Assembly: GCF_041814905.1 (NCBI RefSeq) | Contig: NZ_JBGXYA010000064.1 | Location: 1 to 7,231 of the forward strand | Source: Glaesserella sp041814905 | Lineage (GTDB): Bacteria > Pseudomonadota > Gammaproteobacteria > Enterobacterales > Pasteurellaceae | Direction: 5' to 3' | DNA length: 7,231 bases | Shown: positions 1 to 6,046 of the stretch, piece after piece | Position numbering within the stretch: the stretch's first letter is position 1 | How the letters are laid out: every line of letters starts with the position of its first letter | The notes under the pieces: model-generated | Databases searched by the model: none | What the model saw: the letters and a program-made list of their open reading frames with translations, nothing else | Told to the model about the DNA's origin: nothing | Made by a program: the position numbers and the translations under genes

Positions 1-1550
1 GGGCTTTGCACATAACCCGTGACTTCTTTACGAATCGGGAAATAGACCGTAGAGTGAGCGATCGGCAACCACACCGCCTGCTCTTTAGCGATTTGTTGCG
101 CTTGGCGGTACAACTCGGTGCGTTTAGCCTTATCACTGATTTGAGTGGCTTGCGTAACCAATTTATCGTATTCCGGATTACAGAACCCAGCATAATTTGA
201 ACCCTGTTTTACCGCATTACAGCTTAATAAAGTGTTTAAAAAGTTATCCGGATCGCCGTTGTCGCCGGTCCAGCCCATCATACCTGTCGTATACTCCCCA
301 TCACCCATGCGTTTAAGGTATTCTCCCCATTCATAGCTGACGATCTTCGTTTTTACCCCGACTTTTTCCCAATCCGCTTGAATCATTTCCGCCATACGAC
401 GCGCATTCGGATTATAAGGTCGCGCCACCGGCATCGCCCACAGTTCCGTTTCAAAGCCGTTTTCAAAGCCCGCTTCTTTTAATAATGCTTTGGCTTTTTC
501 AGGATTATAATCGTAATCTTTAATGTCATTGTTATAACCCCAAATTGTCGGCGGCATCGGATTTTTAGCTACCATGCCCGCACCTTGATAAACAGATTCT
601 AAAATAGTGGATTTATTGACGGCATAATTGAGCGCTTGGCGCACTTTTTGATTATCAAACGGTGCTTTACGTTGGTTTAAAGTGATGTAGCCGATATTCA
701 TTCCCGCTTTTTCAAGGATATTGATATTCGGGTCGGCTTGCAACGCTTTAATGTCCGCCGGATTCGGATAAGGCATCGCTTGGCATTCGTTATTTTGCAA
801 TTTAGCCAAGCGCACCGTCGCGTCCGGCGTTACGGTAAAGACCAAACGATCGATTTTCGCTTTACCCTGCCAATACTCCTCAAAAGAGGTAAAACGGACA
901 TTGGCATCCTTTTGATAAGAATGGAATTGGAAAGCGCCCGTACCAATCGGTGCGGTATCCACTTTTTCAGGCGTCCCCGCTTTTAACATCGCATCAGCAT
1001 ATTCCGCAGAAAAAATCGCGGCAAAATCCATGGCTAAATTGGCTAAAAACGGCGCATTCGGTTGTTTTAAACTGATTTTCACGGTGTAGTCATCCATTTT
1101 TTCAACACGATCAATGATATTTTGCATATCCATGCCAAGGAAAAATTCATAATTACCGCCGGAGACTTTGTAATAAGGGTTATTCGGATCCAATTGGCGA
1201 TTAATCGAAAACAGCACGTCATCGGCATTAAACTCGCGGCTTGGCGTAAACGCTTTATTTGCATGGAATTTCACGCCTTTACGCAAATAAAAAATGTAAC
1301 TTTTTCCGTCTTCACTGATTTCCCAACGTTCCGCCAACGATGGAACCAAATTGGTTGTACCGGCTTCAAAATCGACCAGTCGATTATAAATCGCTTGCCC
1401 GACATCCAAGGTTGCGCCGTCCGTGCCGATTTGCGGGTTTAAATAGGCGGGAGACGCCTCAATACAATAAGTGAAGGTTTTACTTTCCGCATAAGCGTTA
1501 TTCGCACCTAAACAAAGTGCAACCGTTGTTAATGCCATTAATTTTCTCAT
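1..1550 (-). CDS. dppA: Periplasmic dipeptide-binding protein DppA (3' end cut by window edge)
   Basis: Substrate-binding subunit of the dipeptide ABC transporter (SBP_bac_5 family): it captures peptides in the periplasm and hands them to the DppBCDF membrane complex. 516 codons are visible. By recalled alignment with E. coli DppA (535 aa) only about 14-15 C-terminal residues are missing. Residues 1-21 form a signal peptide ending AYA before ES. Cys13 is not in a lipobox, so this looks like a soluble periplasmic protein and not an HbpA-type heme-binding lipoprotein. Diagnostic stretches include YNRLVDF, ADDVLFS, MDFAAIFSAEYADAM, KNECQAMPYPNPADI, PPTIWGYN, RPYNPNARRMAEMIQADW (from R377) and GWTGDNGDPDNF. 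D430 in the last aligns with the Asp that binds the peptide amino group in E. coli DppA. The start is fixed by the signal peptide and by TAAGGA (1557-1562) six bases upstream. It is preceded by a histidine-type attenuator, and dppBCDF would be expected off the left edge. Assignment is strong; ligand range (peptides, possibly heme) is inferred from the family. Confidence 0.95.
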   Translation of the reverse strand, partial: MRKLMALTTVALCLGANNAYAESKTFTYCIEASPAYLNPQIGTDGATLDVGQAIYNRLVDFEAGTTNLVPSLAERWEISEDGKSYIFYLRKGVKFHANKAFTPSREFNADDVLFSINRQLDPNNPYYKVSGGNYEFFLGMDMQNIIDRVEKMDDYTVKISLKQPNAPFLANLAMDFAAIFSAEYADAMLKAGTPEKVDTAPIGTGAFQFHSYQKDANVRFTSFEEYWQGKAKIDRLVFTVTPDATVRLAKLQNNECQAMPYPNPADIKALQADPNINILEKAGMNIGYITLNQRKAPFDNQKVRQALNYAVNKSTILESVYQGAGMVAKNPMPPTIWGYNNDIKDYDYNPEKAKALLKEAGFENGFETELWAMPVARPYNPNARRMAEMIQADWEKVGVKTKIVSYEWGEYLKRMGDGEYTTGMMGWTGDNGDPDNFLNTLLSCNAVKQGSNYAGFCNPEYDKLVTQATQISDKAKRTELYRQAQQIAKEQAVWLPIAHSTVYFPIRKEVTGYVQS

Positions 1551-1570
1551 GTTGTGTCCTTAGTGTTAAT

Positions 1571-1610
1571 GCAAAACGAAAACCCCTCGAAAGTTGCCTT
1601 CCGAGGGGTT
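1571..1610 (-). terminator. Attenuator terminator hairpin of the histidine-type leader before dppA
   Basis: On the minus strand AACCCCTCGGAAG (1610-1598), the tetraloop GCAA and CTTTCGAGGGGTT (1593-1581) form a 13-bp stem with one G-U pair. An interrupted U-tract follows (UUCGUUUUG, 1580-1572). The 5' arm can alternatively pair with an upstream segment (1640-1647), as expected of an attenuator. Only about 30 bases separate its 3' foot from the dppA ATG, so formation of this hairpin would stop transcription before the gene. Confidence 0.88.
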
Positions 1611-1639
1611 AGAAATTGTGATTGGTTTAGCCATGCACT

Positions 1640-1658
1640 CTCGGAAGCTGTCTCCCGA
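1640..1658 (-). promoter_or_regulatory. Alternative-pairing segment of the his-type attenuator (pause hairpin / antiterminator arm)
   Basis: On the minus strand TCGGGAG (1658-1652), ACAG, CTTCCGA (1647-1641) forms a 7-bp hairpin with one G-U pair, just downstream of the leader-peptide stop. Its 3' arm, CTTCCGAG (1647-1640), is also exactly complementary over 8 bases to CTCGGAAG (1605-1598) in the terminator 5' arm. The two pairings exclude each other. If a ribosome stalled on the His codons keeps the first hairpin open, the second pairing would act as antiterminator. The geometry matches the classical his attenuator; the role is inferred from that. Confidence 0.75.
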
Positions 1659-1679
1659 ACACGCCAAATGCCCGAAAGA

Positions 1680-1724
1680 TTATTCAGGTAAATGATGATG
1701 ATGGTGGTTAAAAATAAAATTCAT
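1680..1724 (-). CDS. Histidine-rich leader peptide (14 aa) controlling dppA
   Basis: A 14-codon reading frame, MNFIFNHHHHHLPE followed by TAA, with five consecutive His codons (one CAC, four CAT). GGAG lies five bases before the ATG. It resembles the E. coli/Salmonella his leader peptide in length, position and sequence, including the acidic residue after Pro at the C-terminus. The peptide presumably has no function of its own: translation through the His run senses charged tRNA-His, and stalling would favour antitermination. No hisG follows; the next gene is dppA. Confidence 0.9.
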   Translation of the reverse strand: MNFIFNHHHHHLPE

Positions 1725-1750
1725 AGCGGCTCCAAAATCGAATGGCTCGG

Positions 1751-1779
1751 AATATAGCCTAAGCTAACATGAAACGCAA
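1751..1779 (-). promoter_or_regulatory. Sigma-70-type promoter for the leader-dppA transcript
   Basis: On the minus strand, -35 TTGCGT (1779-1774), a 17-base spacer and -10 TATATT (1756-1751). The predicted transcription start is near 1744, about 20 bases before the leader-peptide ATG (1724). It lies just downstream of the adk terminator, so the dppA transcript starts independently of adk. Confidence 0.75.
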
Positions 1780-1804
1780 ACGATTTTATTGCAAAATTCG
1801 AACA

Positions 1805-1842
1805 AAAACAGACCGCTTGTCACGTGACAAGCGGTCTGTTTT
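1805..1842 (-). terminator. Terminator of adk: perfect 38-bp palindrome built from two uptake sequences
   Basis: A perfect inverted repeat of two 19-base arms centred between 1823 and 1824, with no unpaired loop in the DNA sequence. In the minus-strand transcript the GC-rich stem ends in CUGUUUUUG, a typical intrinsic terminator tail, 22 bases after the adk stop codon. On the plus strand the stem is also followed by TTTT, but no plus-strand gene is seen to end here. Confidence 0.88.
1812..1835. repeat. Head-to-head pair of Actinobacillus-type DNA uptake sequences
   Basis: ACCGCTTGT (1812-1820) and ACAAGCGGT (1827-1835) are two opposed exact copies of the 9-bp core recognised during natural transformation by the A. 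pleuropneumoniae subgroup of Pasteurellaceae. They form the arms of the adk terminator; paired uptake sequences doubling as terminators are known in this family. Confidence 0.88.
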
Positions 1843-1863
1843 ACGCTATTTTTTGCAAATAAA

Positions 1864-2508
1864 TCAGCCTAAGATTTTATTTAATTCCGCACTGACGGCT
1901 TCGACAGGTTGGGTGCCGTCTAAGCGGTGATATTGCGTATTACCCGCTTCGGCTTCCGCCGTATAATAGGCGATAAGCGGTTTGGTTTGTTTGTGATAAA
2001 TCGCCAAACGTTCTAACACCGTTTCAGGTTTATCATCTTGGCGAATGATTAAATCTTCACCGGTTACATCATCTTTGCCTTCCACTTTCGGCGGATTATA
2101 CACAACGTGATAAGTACGACCTGACGGCTGATGAACGCGACGACCGCTCATACGCTCGACAATGACGTCATCCGCCACATCGAATTCCAAGACGAAATCG
2201 ATTTTCACGCCCGCCTCTTTTAATGCGTCCGCTTGCGGAATCGTACGCGGGAAGCCGTCTAATAAGAAACCGTTCGCACAATCCGGCTGCGCAATACGGT
2301 CTTTGACTAATGCGACGGTCAATTCATCCGGAACCAGTTTACCTTCGTCCATTAATGCTTTAGCTTGCTTACCCAACTCTGTGCCTTCTTTAATTGCCGC
2401 GCGGAACATATCGCCCGTTGAAATTTGCGGAATACCGAATTTGTTCATCATAAATTGAGCTTGTGTGCCTTTACCCGCACCCGGTGCACCTAAAAGGATA
2501 ATTTTCAT
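1864..2508 (-). CDS. adk: Adenylate kinase
   Basis: Cytoplasmic enzyme that interconverts ATP + AMP and 2 ADP, balancing adenine nucleotides. The 214-aa length equals that of E. coli Adk. The P-loop is GAPGAGKGT (residues 7-15). The catalytic and binding arginines R36, R88, R119, R123, R156 and R167 all sit at E. coli numbering, and DGFPRT is at 84-89. The long LID (about 122-159) has no zinc cysteines but carries H126, S129, D146 and T149, the hydrogen-bonding set of Gram-negative long-form kinases. An in-frame ATG at 2577 would add 23 residues absent from the family. The chosen ATG is preceded by AAGAGG six bases upstream. It follows the TonB receptor gene on the same strand, across a hairpin at 2542-2566, and ends at a palindromic terminator. 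No oddities in the protein. Confidence 0.98.
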   Translation of the reverse strand: MKIILLGAPGAGKGTQAQFMMNKFGIPQISTGDMFRAAIKEGTELGKQAKALMDEGKLVPDELTVALVKDRIAQPDCANGFLLDGFPRTIPQADALKEAGVKIDFVLEFDVADDVIVERMSGRRVHQPSGRTYHVVYNPPKVEGKDDVTGEDLIIRQDDKPETVLERLAIYHKQTKPLIAYYTAEAEAGNTQYHRLDGTQPVEAVSAELNKILG

Positions 2509-2541
2509 AGGAAACCTCTTGAAAGTAAAAAATAAAAATAT

Positions 2542-2566
2542 GGCAGTAACCTTACCGATTACTGCC
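2542..2566 (-). terminator. Hairpin between the TonB receptor gene and adk (probable terminator)
   Basis: On the minus strand GGCAGTAA (2566-2559), a 9-base loop and TTACTGCC (2549-2542), followed by AUAUUUUUAUUUUUU. It lies 36 bases past the receptor stop codon, as a terminator for that gene would. The U-run starts two bases late and the stem has only 8 bp, so termination may be partial. A candidate adk promoter lies upstream of it, so it may instead act in the adk leader. Confidence 0.6.
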
Positions 2567-2577
2567 GAAAATTGCAA

Positions 2578-2606
2578 ATTTTATTGTGAAAGTGACCGCT
2601 TGTCAG
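2578..2606 (-). promoter_or_regulatory. Candidate promoter for adk
   Basis: On the minus strand CTGACA (2606-2601), a 17-base spacer and TAAAAT (2583-2578); each box matches the consensus at 5 of 6 positions. The -35 box overlaps the receptor stop codon and the uptake sequence at 2595-2603. The predicted start, near 2571, precedes the hairpin at 2542-2566, which complicates the reading. Prediction from sequence only. Confidence 0.4.
2595..2603 (-). repeat. DNA uptake sequence overlapping the receptor stop codon
   Basis: ACAAGCGGT on the minus strand is an exact Actinobacillus-type core. Its first base is the last base of the TGA stop codon of the TonB receptor gene. AATTTGCAA follows about 15 bases further on, resembling the AT-rich TTTGCAA element found next to this class of uptake sequence. 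Confidence 0.85.
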
Positions 2607-4579
2607 AAGGTGTAATTCATACTTACACGGAAATTACGTCCCGCTTCAGGCAATGAATTAACACCGGTTCTTTGGCTGTGGCTTTTGTAGTATTTGTTAA
2701 ACGCATTATCTAATGCAAAGTTAATATTAAGATCATCTTTGCCGGTAGGTTTCCAATTCACGAAGAAGTCATTCACGCCATATCCCGGACGATTGATTTC
2801 GCCATCCGTTGAACTTGATCCGCGGCTTGGTGACCCTTTTTCACTTTCGACAAATCGTCCACGCCAACCGATTTCAATATTTGGTCGTTCAAAGCGGTAA
2901 GCAACACTGGCCGTCCACGTTCTGCCGATTAACATTGCCAAAGTATTCGCATCCACTGCTTCGCCGTAAAGCTCAGGCTTACTGTCAGCCACACCGGCGC
3001 GCAAGATCAGCCCTTGATACCGATAACTTGCACCGATTTCATAACCGCGGTTTTTCAATTTACCGCCGTTATAAAGTTCGCGATAGCCACTCGTCGCTGT
3101 ATTTCTGATCGCAACCACATCATTAATCATTTGCCAGAAATAACTTCCGTTTAGCTCCACGGCATCGGATAACTTATAGTTAAAACCGATTTCGGTATTG
3201 CGTGAACGCTCTGCTTTCAGATCGCTATTGGCGATAATGACATCCTGGCCGCGACGGCCCGATCCTCCGGCAATTGCCGGCTCGTATAAGCGAGGGCTAC
3301 GGGTTGCATAGTTATGGCTTGCGTTAAAGCTTAAATCGTTAGTCGCTTCCCAAATCAAACCAAGGCTTGGGTTTAAGTTGCTATCATTCACTTCTTTACC
3401 GATCATATCTTTAAACTTAAAGTGAGCATGGCGTAAACCCGTCGTTAAAGTAATCGGTCCGAACCCCCAAATGCCTTCCATATAGAAATCCGTATCCGTT
3501 TTCTCTTGATTACCGACACCGGCGACAGTAATCGAACTCGGAATACCTTCCTGCTCACGCCAGTTAATTCCGTATTTGAGCATATGATTTTCACCGATTG
3601 CCGAATCAAAATCGGCATTCACCCCCCGCGTAATAATTTTTGTGGTGGAATCGGTATCTGTTTCTTCACGCTCAACGGTTTTGTAATAAGCGTTTAAATC
3701 CACGTTAGTCACATAACCGATATTTTTACCGTTATACTGGATATTGGAGGTATTTTCATTAGTAATACGATAACGTGGGCTGTTACTTGCTGAATTATCT
3801 GATTGCGCAAAATCAAATTCTTCACGTAAATTACGTTCGCCGTGAGAATGTTCCTGACGCTGGCTGAATACAATGCGGTGATTTTCATTTAGGTCGACAC
3901 CGATTTTACCTAGCAATGCACGTTGGTTTAGATTACTTTTATTCACCGTATGACCATTACCATCTTTATAATTTTTATTGGTGATCCAGTTTCCGCTGAA
4001 AAGTGCGTCTACATTACCATATTTACCGAATACGGTACCGCCTTCGTTATAGCCTTTATTCGTCGCAAAGCCCGTATTGACTTTAAAACCGAAATGTTGA
4101 TCCTCTTTGAGTAAATCTTTCGCATCAACGGTTCTTGCAACAATCTGACCGCTTGTTGCACCGATTCCCGCACTCGCAGAACCTGTTCCTTTTTGAATAC
4201 TTACCTGCTTAATTAAGCTCGGATCGAGTAAATTAAAACGACCTTGATGATGAAAAATTTGAGTATCCGAGTAAGTGTTATCAACTTTAAAATCAACTTG
4301 ATCTTGTGCCATACCACGCACCGTCAGCCATTGCGAATTACCGTTACCGCCGCCGAAATTAATTGACGGTTCTTCACGCAAAAGACCGCGTAAATCCGTC
4401 TCGGTACTTTGATTAACATCTTCGGTGGTTACCACGTTAGTCTTCGTTTTGGCACCTGAGTTTTCAGCAACAACATCAATGAGATCTAATTTTTCTGATG
4501 ATTCATTGGTAGTTGCATAAGAAAAAGAAGTGGTGGCAATTAATACTGCCATAGAGAGTTTAGTTTTATAAAACTTCAT
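2603..4579 (-). CDS. TonB-dependent outer-membrane receptor, substrate unknown
   Basis: A 658-aa gated outer-membrane channel that would import a scarce nutrient (metal chelate, heme or similar) using TonB-ExbB-ExbD energy. Residues 1-22 are a signal peptide ending SYA. LDLIDVVAE (31-39) resembles a TonB box. The plug spans about 45-155, with LRGLLREEPSINFGG, LTVRGM (85-90), VDNTYSDTQIFHHQGRF (99-115) and SIQKGTGSASAGIGATSG (127-144). The rest is a beta-barrel ending GRNFRVSMNYTF with a terminal Phe, so the protein is full length. YATRSPRLYEP (424-434) and NSDLKAERS (451-459) correspond to the FRAP/NPNL region of heme receptors, but no histidine lies between them, unlike classical HemR-type receptors. 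Histidines cluster elsewhere: H110-H111 in the plug, H244/H246 and H384/H386. AAGGGG five bases upstream supports the start. A Fur-box match near the predicted transcription start suggests iron repression. Family is certain; ligand is not. Confidence 0.93.
   Translation of the reverse strand: MKFYKTKLSMAVLIATTSFSYATTNESSEKLDLIDVVAENSGAKTKTNVVTTEDVNQSTETDLRGLLREEPSINFGGGNGNSQWLTVRGMAQDQVDFKVDNTYSDTQIFHHQGRFNLLDPSLIKQVSIQKGTGSASAGIGATSGQIVARTVDAKDLLKEDQHFGFKVNTGFATNKGYNEGGTVFGKYGNVDALFSGNWITNKNYKDGNGHTVNKSNLNQRALLGKIGVDLNENHRIVFSQRQEHSHGERNLREEFDFAQSDNSASNSPRYRITNENTSNIQYNGKNIGYVTNVDLNAYYKTVEREETDTDSTTKIITRGVNADFDSAIGENHMLKYGINWREQEGIPSSITVAGVGNQEKTDTDFYMEGIWGFGPITLTTGLRHAHFKFKDMIGKEVNDSNLNPSLGLIWEATNDLSFNASHNYATRSPRLYEPAIAGGSGRRGQDVIIANSDLKAERSRNTEIGFNYKLSDAVELNGSYFWQMINDVVAIRNTATSGYRELYNGGKLKNRGYEIGASYRYQGLILRAGVADSKPELYGEAVDANTLAMLIGRTWTASVAYRFERPNIEIGWRGRFVESEKGSPSRGSSSTDGEINRPGYGVNDFFVNWKPTGKDDLNINFALDNAFNKYYKSHSQRTGVNSLPEAGRNFRVSMNYTF
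4148..4156 (-). repeat. DNA uptake sequence inside the receptor plug coding region
   Basis: ACAAGCGGT on the minus strand, continuing TCAGATTGTTGCAA, so both the 9-bp core and a downstream TTGCAA-like element are present. It is translated as part of the GATSGQIVA motif of the plug (residues about 140-148), a conserved protein segment. Confidence 0.83.
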
Positions 4580-4594
4580 ATTTGCCCCTTTAGT

Positions 4595-4609
4595 TGAGAA
4601 TAGTTATCA
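4595..4609 (-). promoter_or_regulatory. Candidate Fur box in front of the TonB receptor gene
   Basis: TGATAACTATTCTCA on the minus strand matches the 7-1-7 Fur consensus TGATAATnATTATCA at 12 of 14 defined positions. It lies just downstream of the predicted transcription start, where bound Fur-Fe(II) would block initiation. A weaker Fur-like stretch (about 11 of 19 positions) overlaps the -35 region at 4637-4655 on the plus strand. Confidence 0.6.
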
Positions 4610-4621
4610 AAAAACAGAGCT

Positions 4622-4650
4622 AATATACATTTTATATAAATGCGAATCAA
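4622..4650 (-). promoter_or_regulatory. Promoter of the TonB receptor gene
   Basis: On the minus strand, -35 TTGATT (4650-4645), a 17-base spacer and -10 TATATT (4627-4622), giving a predicted start near 4615 and a leader of about 36 bases. It lies between the ampG terminator and the receptor gene, so the receptor is probably transcribed on its own. Confidence 0.7.
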
Positions 4651-4701
4651 TCTTATTTAGATGGTTAAAAATAAAAAAGTTCAATTTAAAATTAAACGCA
4701 T

Positions 4702-4740
4702 AAAAAAACCGCATTTAGATCCTAATCTAAATGCGGTTTT
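4702..4740 (-). terminator. Terminator of the galE-ampG operon
   Basis: A perfect 16-bp stem (4725-4740 with 4705-4720) and a 4-base loop (CCTA on the plus strand). On the minus strand it is followed by an unbroken T-run through 4702. It starts 14 bases past the ampG stop codon. The stem contains opposed AAATGCGGT motifs, one base off the H. influenzae uptake core. Confidence 0.9.
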
Positions 4741-4753
4741 CGTTGAAAATTTA

Positions 4754-6028
4754 TTATGCTTTTTTTTCATTCCAAGGCGCCACCCAGAACAAACATAACA
4801 TTCCCGGAATAGCTAAGAAAAAGCAGATCCAATAGAATTGATAGAAACCGACACTTTGCGCCAACGCGCCTGATGTTGCCCCGATTAACTTACTTGGAAT
4901 TGCCGTCAAACTGGTAAAAATCGCAAATTGAGTCGCCGTATAAAGAGGATTCGTTTCCCGTGAAATATAAGCGACAAAACAAGCTGTTCCTAAACCGATA
5001 CCGATATACTCACCGATAATCACTGCAGAGAGAGCAAAACGCTCATAAGCACCGATTACTTCAAACCTACCGTGACTTGCCAACCAAGCAAAACCTAACA
5101 GCATCAGCATTTGAAATAGACCAAAAATCCATAATGATCGGTTTACCCCGATTCTGAGCATTAATACGCCGCCGAGCATTCCCGCTACGATAGATGCCCA
5201 TAATCCATTGATTTTTACTGCCGTCCCTAAATCAGTACGACTAAATCCCATATCTAATATGAAAGCACTTTGTAACGTTGCGGCAAATGAATCGCCAAGG
5301 TTATACAACAACATAAACAACAAAGTACCAATCGCAGCCCAAAGCCCTTTACGATGAAAGAATTCCTTAAACGGAATCACAAATGCTTCACGAAATGGTA
5401 AATGACGGTTATCTTCAAGAATTTCCGGTTCTTTACTTAAGAATAGACTTAAAATTAAGCCCGGAATCATGAACAACGCAGTGAAGATAAACACGATATC
5501 CCACGAATAGTGATCCGACACAATTAATGCCAACCCGCCCGGAATCAACCCCGCAATGCGATAACCGTTAATATGAATCGAATTACCCAAACCAAGTTCT
5601 TCATCCGCTAAGATTTCACGGCGATAGGCATCAACCACAATATCTTGTACCGCAGAAGCAAATGCGACTGCGGCGGCTAATGCCATAACGGCCTTGATAT
5701 TTTCAGTTGGATTAAAAAAGCCGAAACAGGCGATCAACACAAGGAGAATAATTTGAGTGAAGAACATCCAACTCCGACGTCGACCTAAAAAATTCGGATA
5801 GTAGCGATCAAAAAGCGGTGCCACTAAAAATTTCCACGTATACGGTAAACCGATCAATGCAAAGAAACCGATAGTTTTCAAATCCACTTGTTCAGAACGT
5901 AACCAAGCCGGAATTAATTGGTAAAGGAAATAGAGAGGTAAACCCGATGTAAAACCGGTGAATACACAAAGCAACATTTTATAGCTAAATATCTGTTTCC
6001 ATATCGATTGCTGGGCGATTTCAGGCAT
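4754..6028 (-). CDS. ampG: Muropeptide permease AmpG (MFS transporter)
   Basis: Inner-membrane importer of GlcNAc-anhydroMurNAc (peptides), the peptidoglycan turnover products released into the periplasm; it feeds cell-wall recycling and, where ampC is present, beta-lactamase induction. The 424 residues contain about twelve hydrophobic segments. AmpG signature stretches are SGLPL (28-32), DLKTIGFFALIG (49-60), WKFLVAPLFDRY (65-76), the cytoplasmic loop GRRRSW (82-87), SAVQDIVVDA (125-134), NGYRIAGLIPGGLAL (154-168) and FIGEY-like VIIGEYIGIGLG in the second half. E. coli AmpG is longer (491 aa) because of extra C-terminal membrane segments; the shorter form appears usual in this family. The start has AGGAG five bases upstream and lies 18 bases after the galE stop, indicating cotranscription. 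The gene ends at a strong hairpin terminator. No link in function to galE is evident. Confidence 0.94.
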   Translation of the reverse strand: MPEIAQQSIWKQIFSYKMLLCVFTGFTSGLPLYFLYQLIPAWLRSEQVDLKTIGFFALIGLPYTWKFLVAPLFDRYYPNFLGRRRSWMFFTQIILLVLIACFGFFNPTENIKAVMALAAAVAFASAVQDIVVDAYRREILADEELGLGNSIHINGYRIAGLIPGGLALIVSDHYSWDIVFIFTALFMIPGLILSLFLSKEPEILEDNRHLPFREAFVIPFKEFFHRKGLWAAIGTLLFMLLYNLGDSFAATLQSAFILDMGFSRTDLGTAVKINGLWASIVAGMLGGVLMLRIGVNRSLWIFGLFQMLMLLGFAWLASHGRFEVIGAYERFALSAVIIGEYIGIGLGTACFVAYISRETNPLYTATQFAIFTSLTAIPSKLIGATSGALAQSVGFYQFYWICFFLAIPGMLCLFWVAPWNEKKA

Positions 6029-6046
6029 GATATCTCCTCTTCTTTT

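Noticed and set aside
738..1442. Plus-strand open frames within dppA
   Set aside because: They lie antisense to a clearly coding gene with a continuous DppA match, and have no ribosome-binding sites or recognisable products.
1692..1706. GAT/GTG-type triplet run considered as a simple-sequence (phase-variable) repeat
   Set aside because: It is the complement of five in-frame His codons in the leader peptide, and the surrounding attenuator structure explains it better.
2509..2577. In-frame extension of adk to an upstream ATG at 2577 (23 extra residues)
   Set aside because: The extension is absent from the Adk family and runs through the intergenic hairpin; the ATG at 2508 has a good ribosome-binding site and gives the standard 214 aa.
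2162..3697. Plus-strand open frames opposite adk and the TonB receptor gene
   Set aside because: Shadow frames of conserved minus-strand genes; composition and lack of start signals do not support expression.
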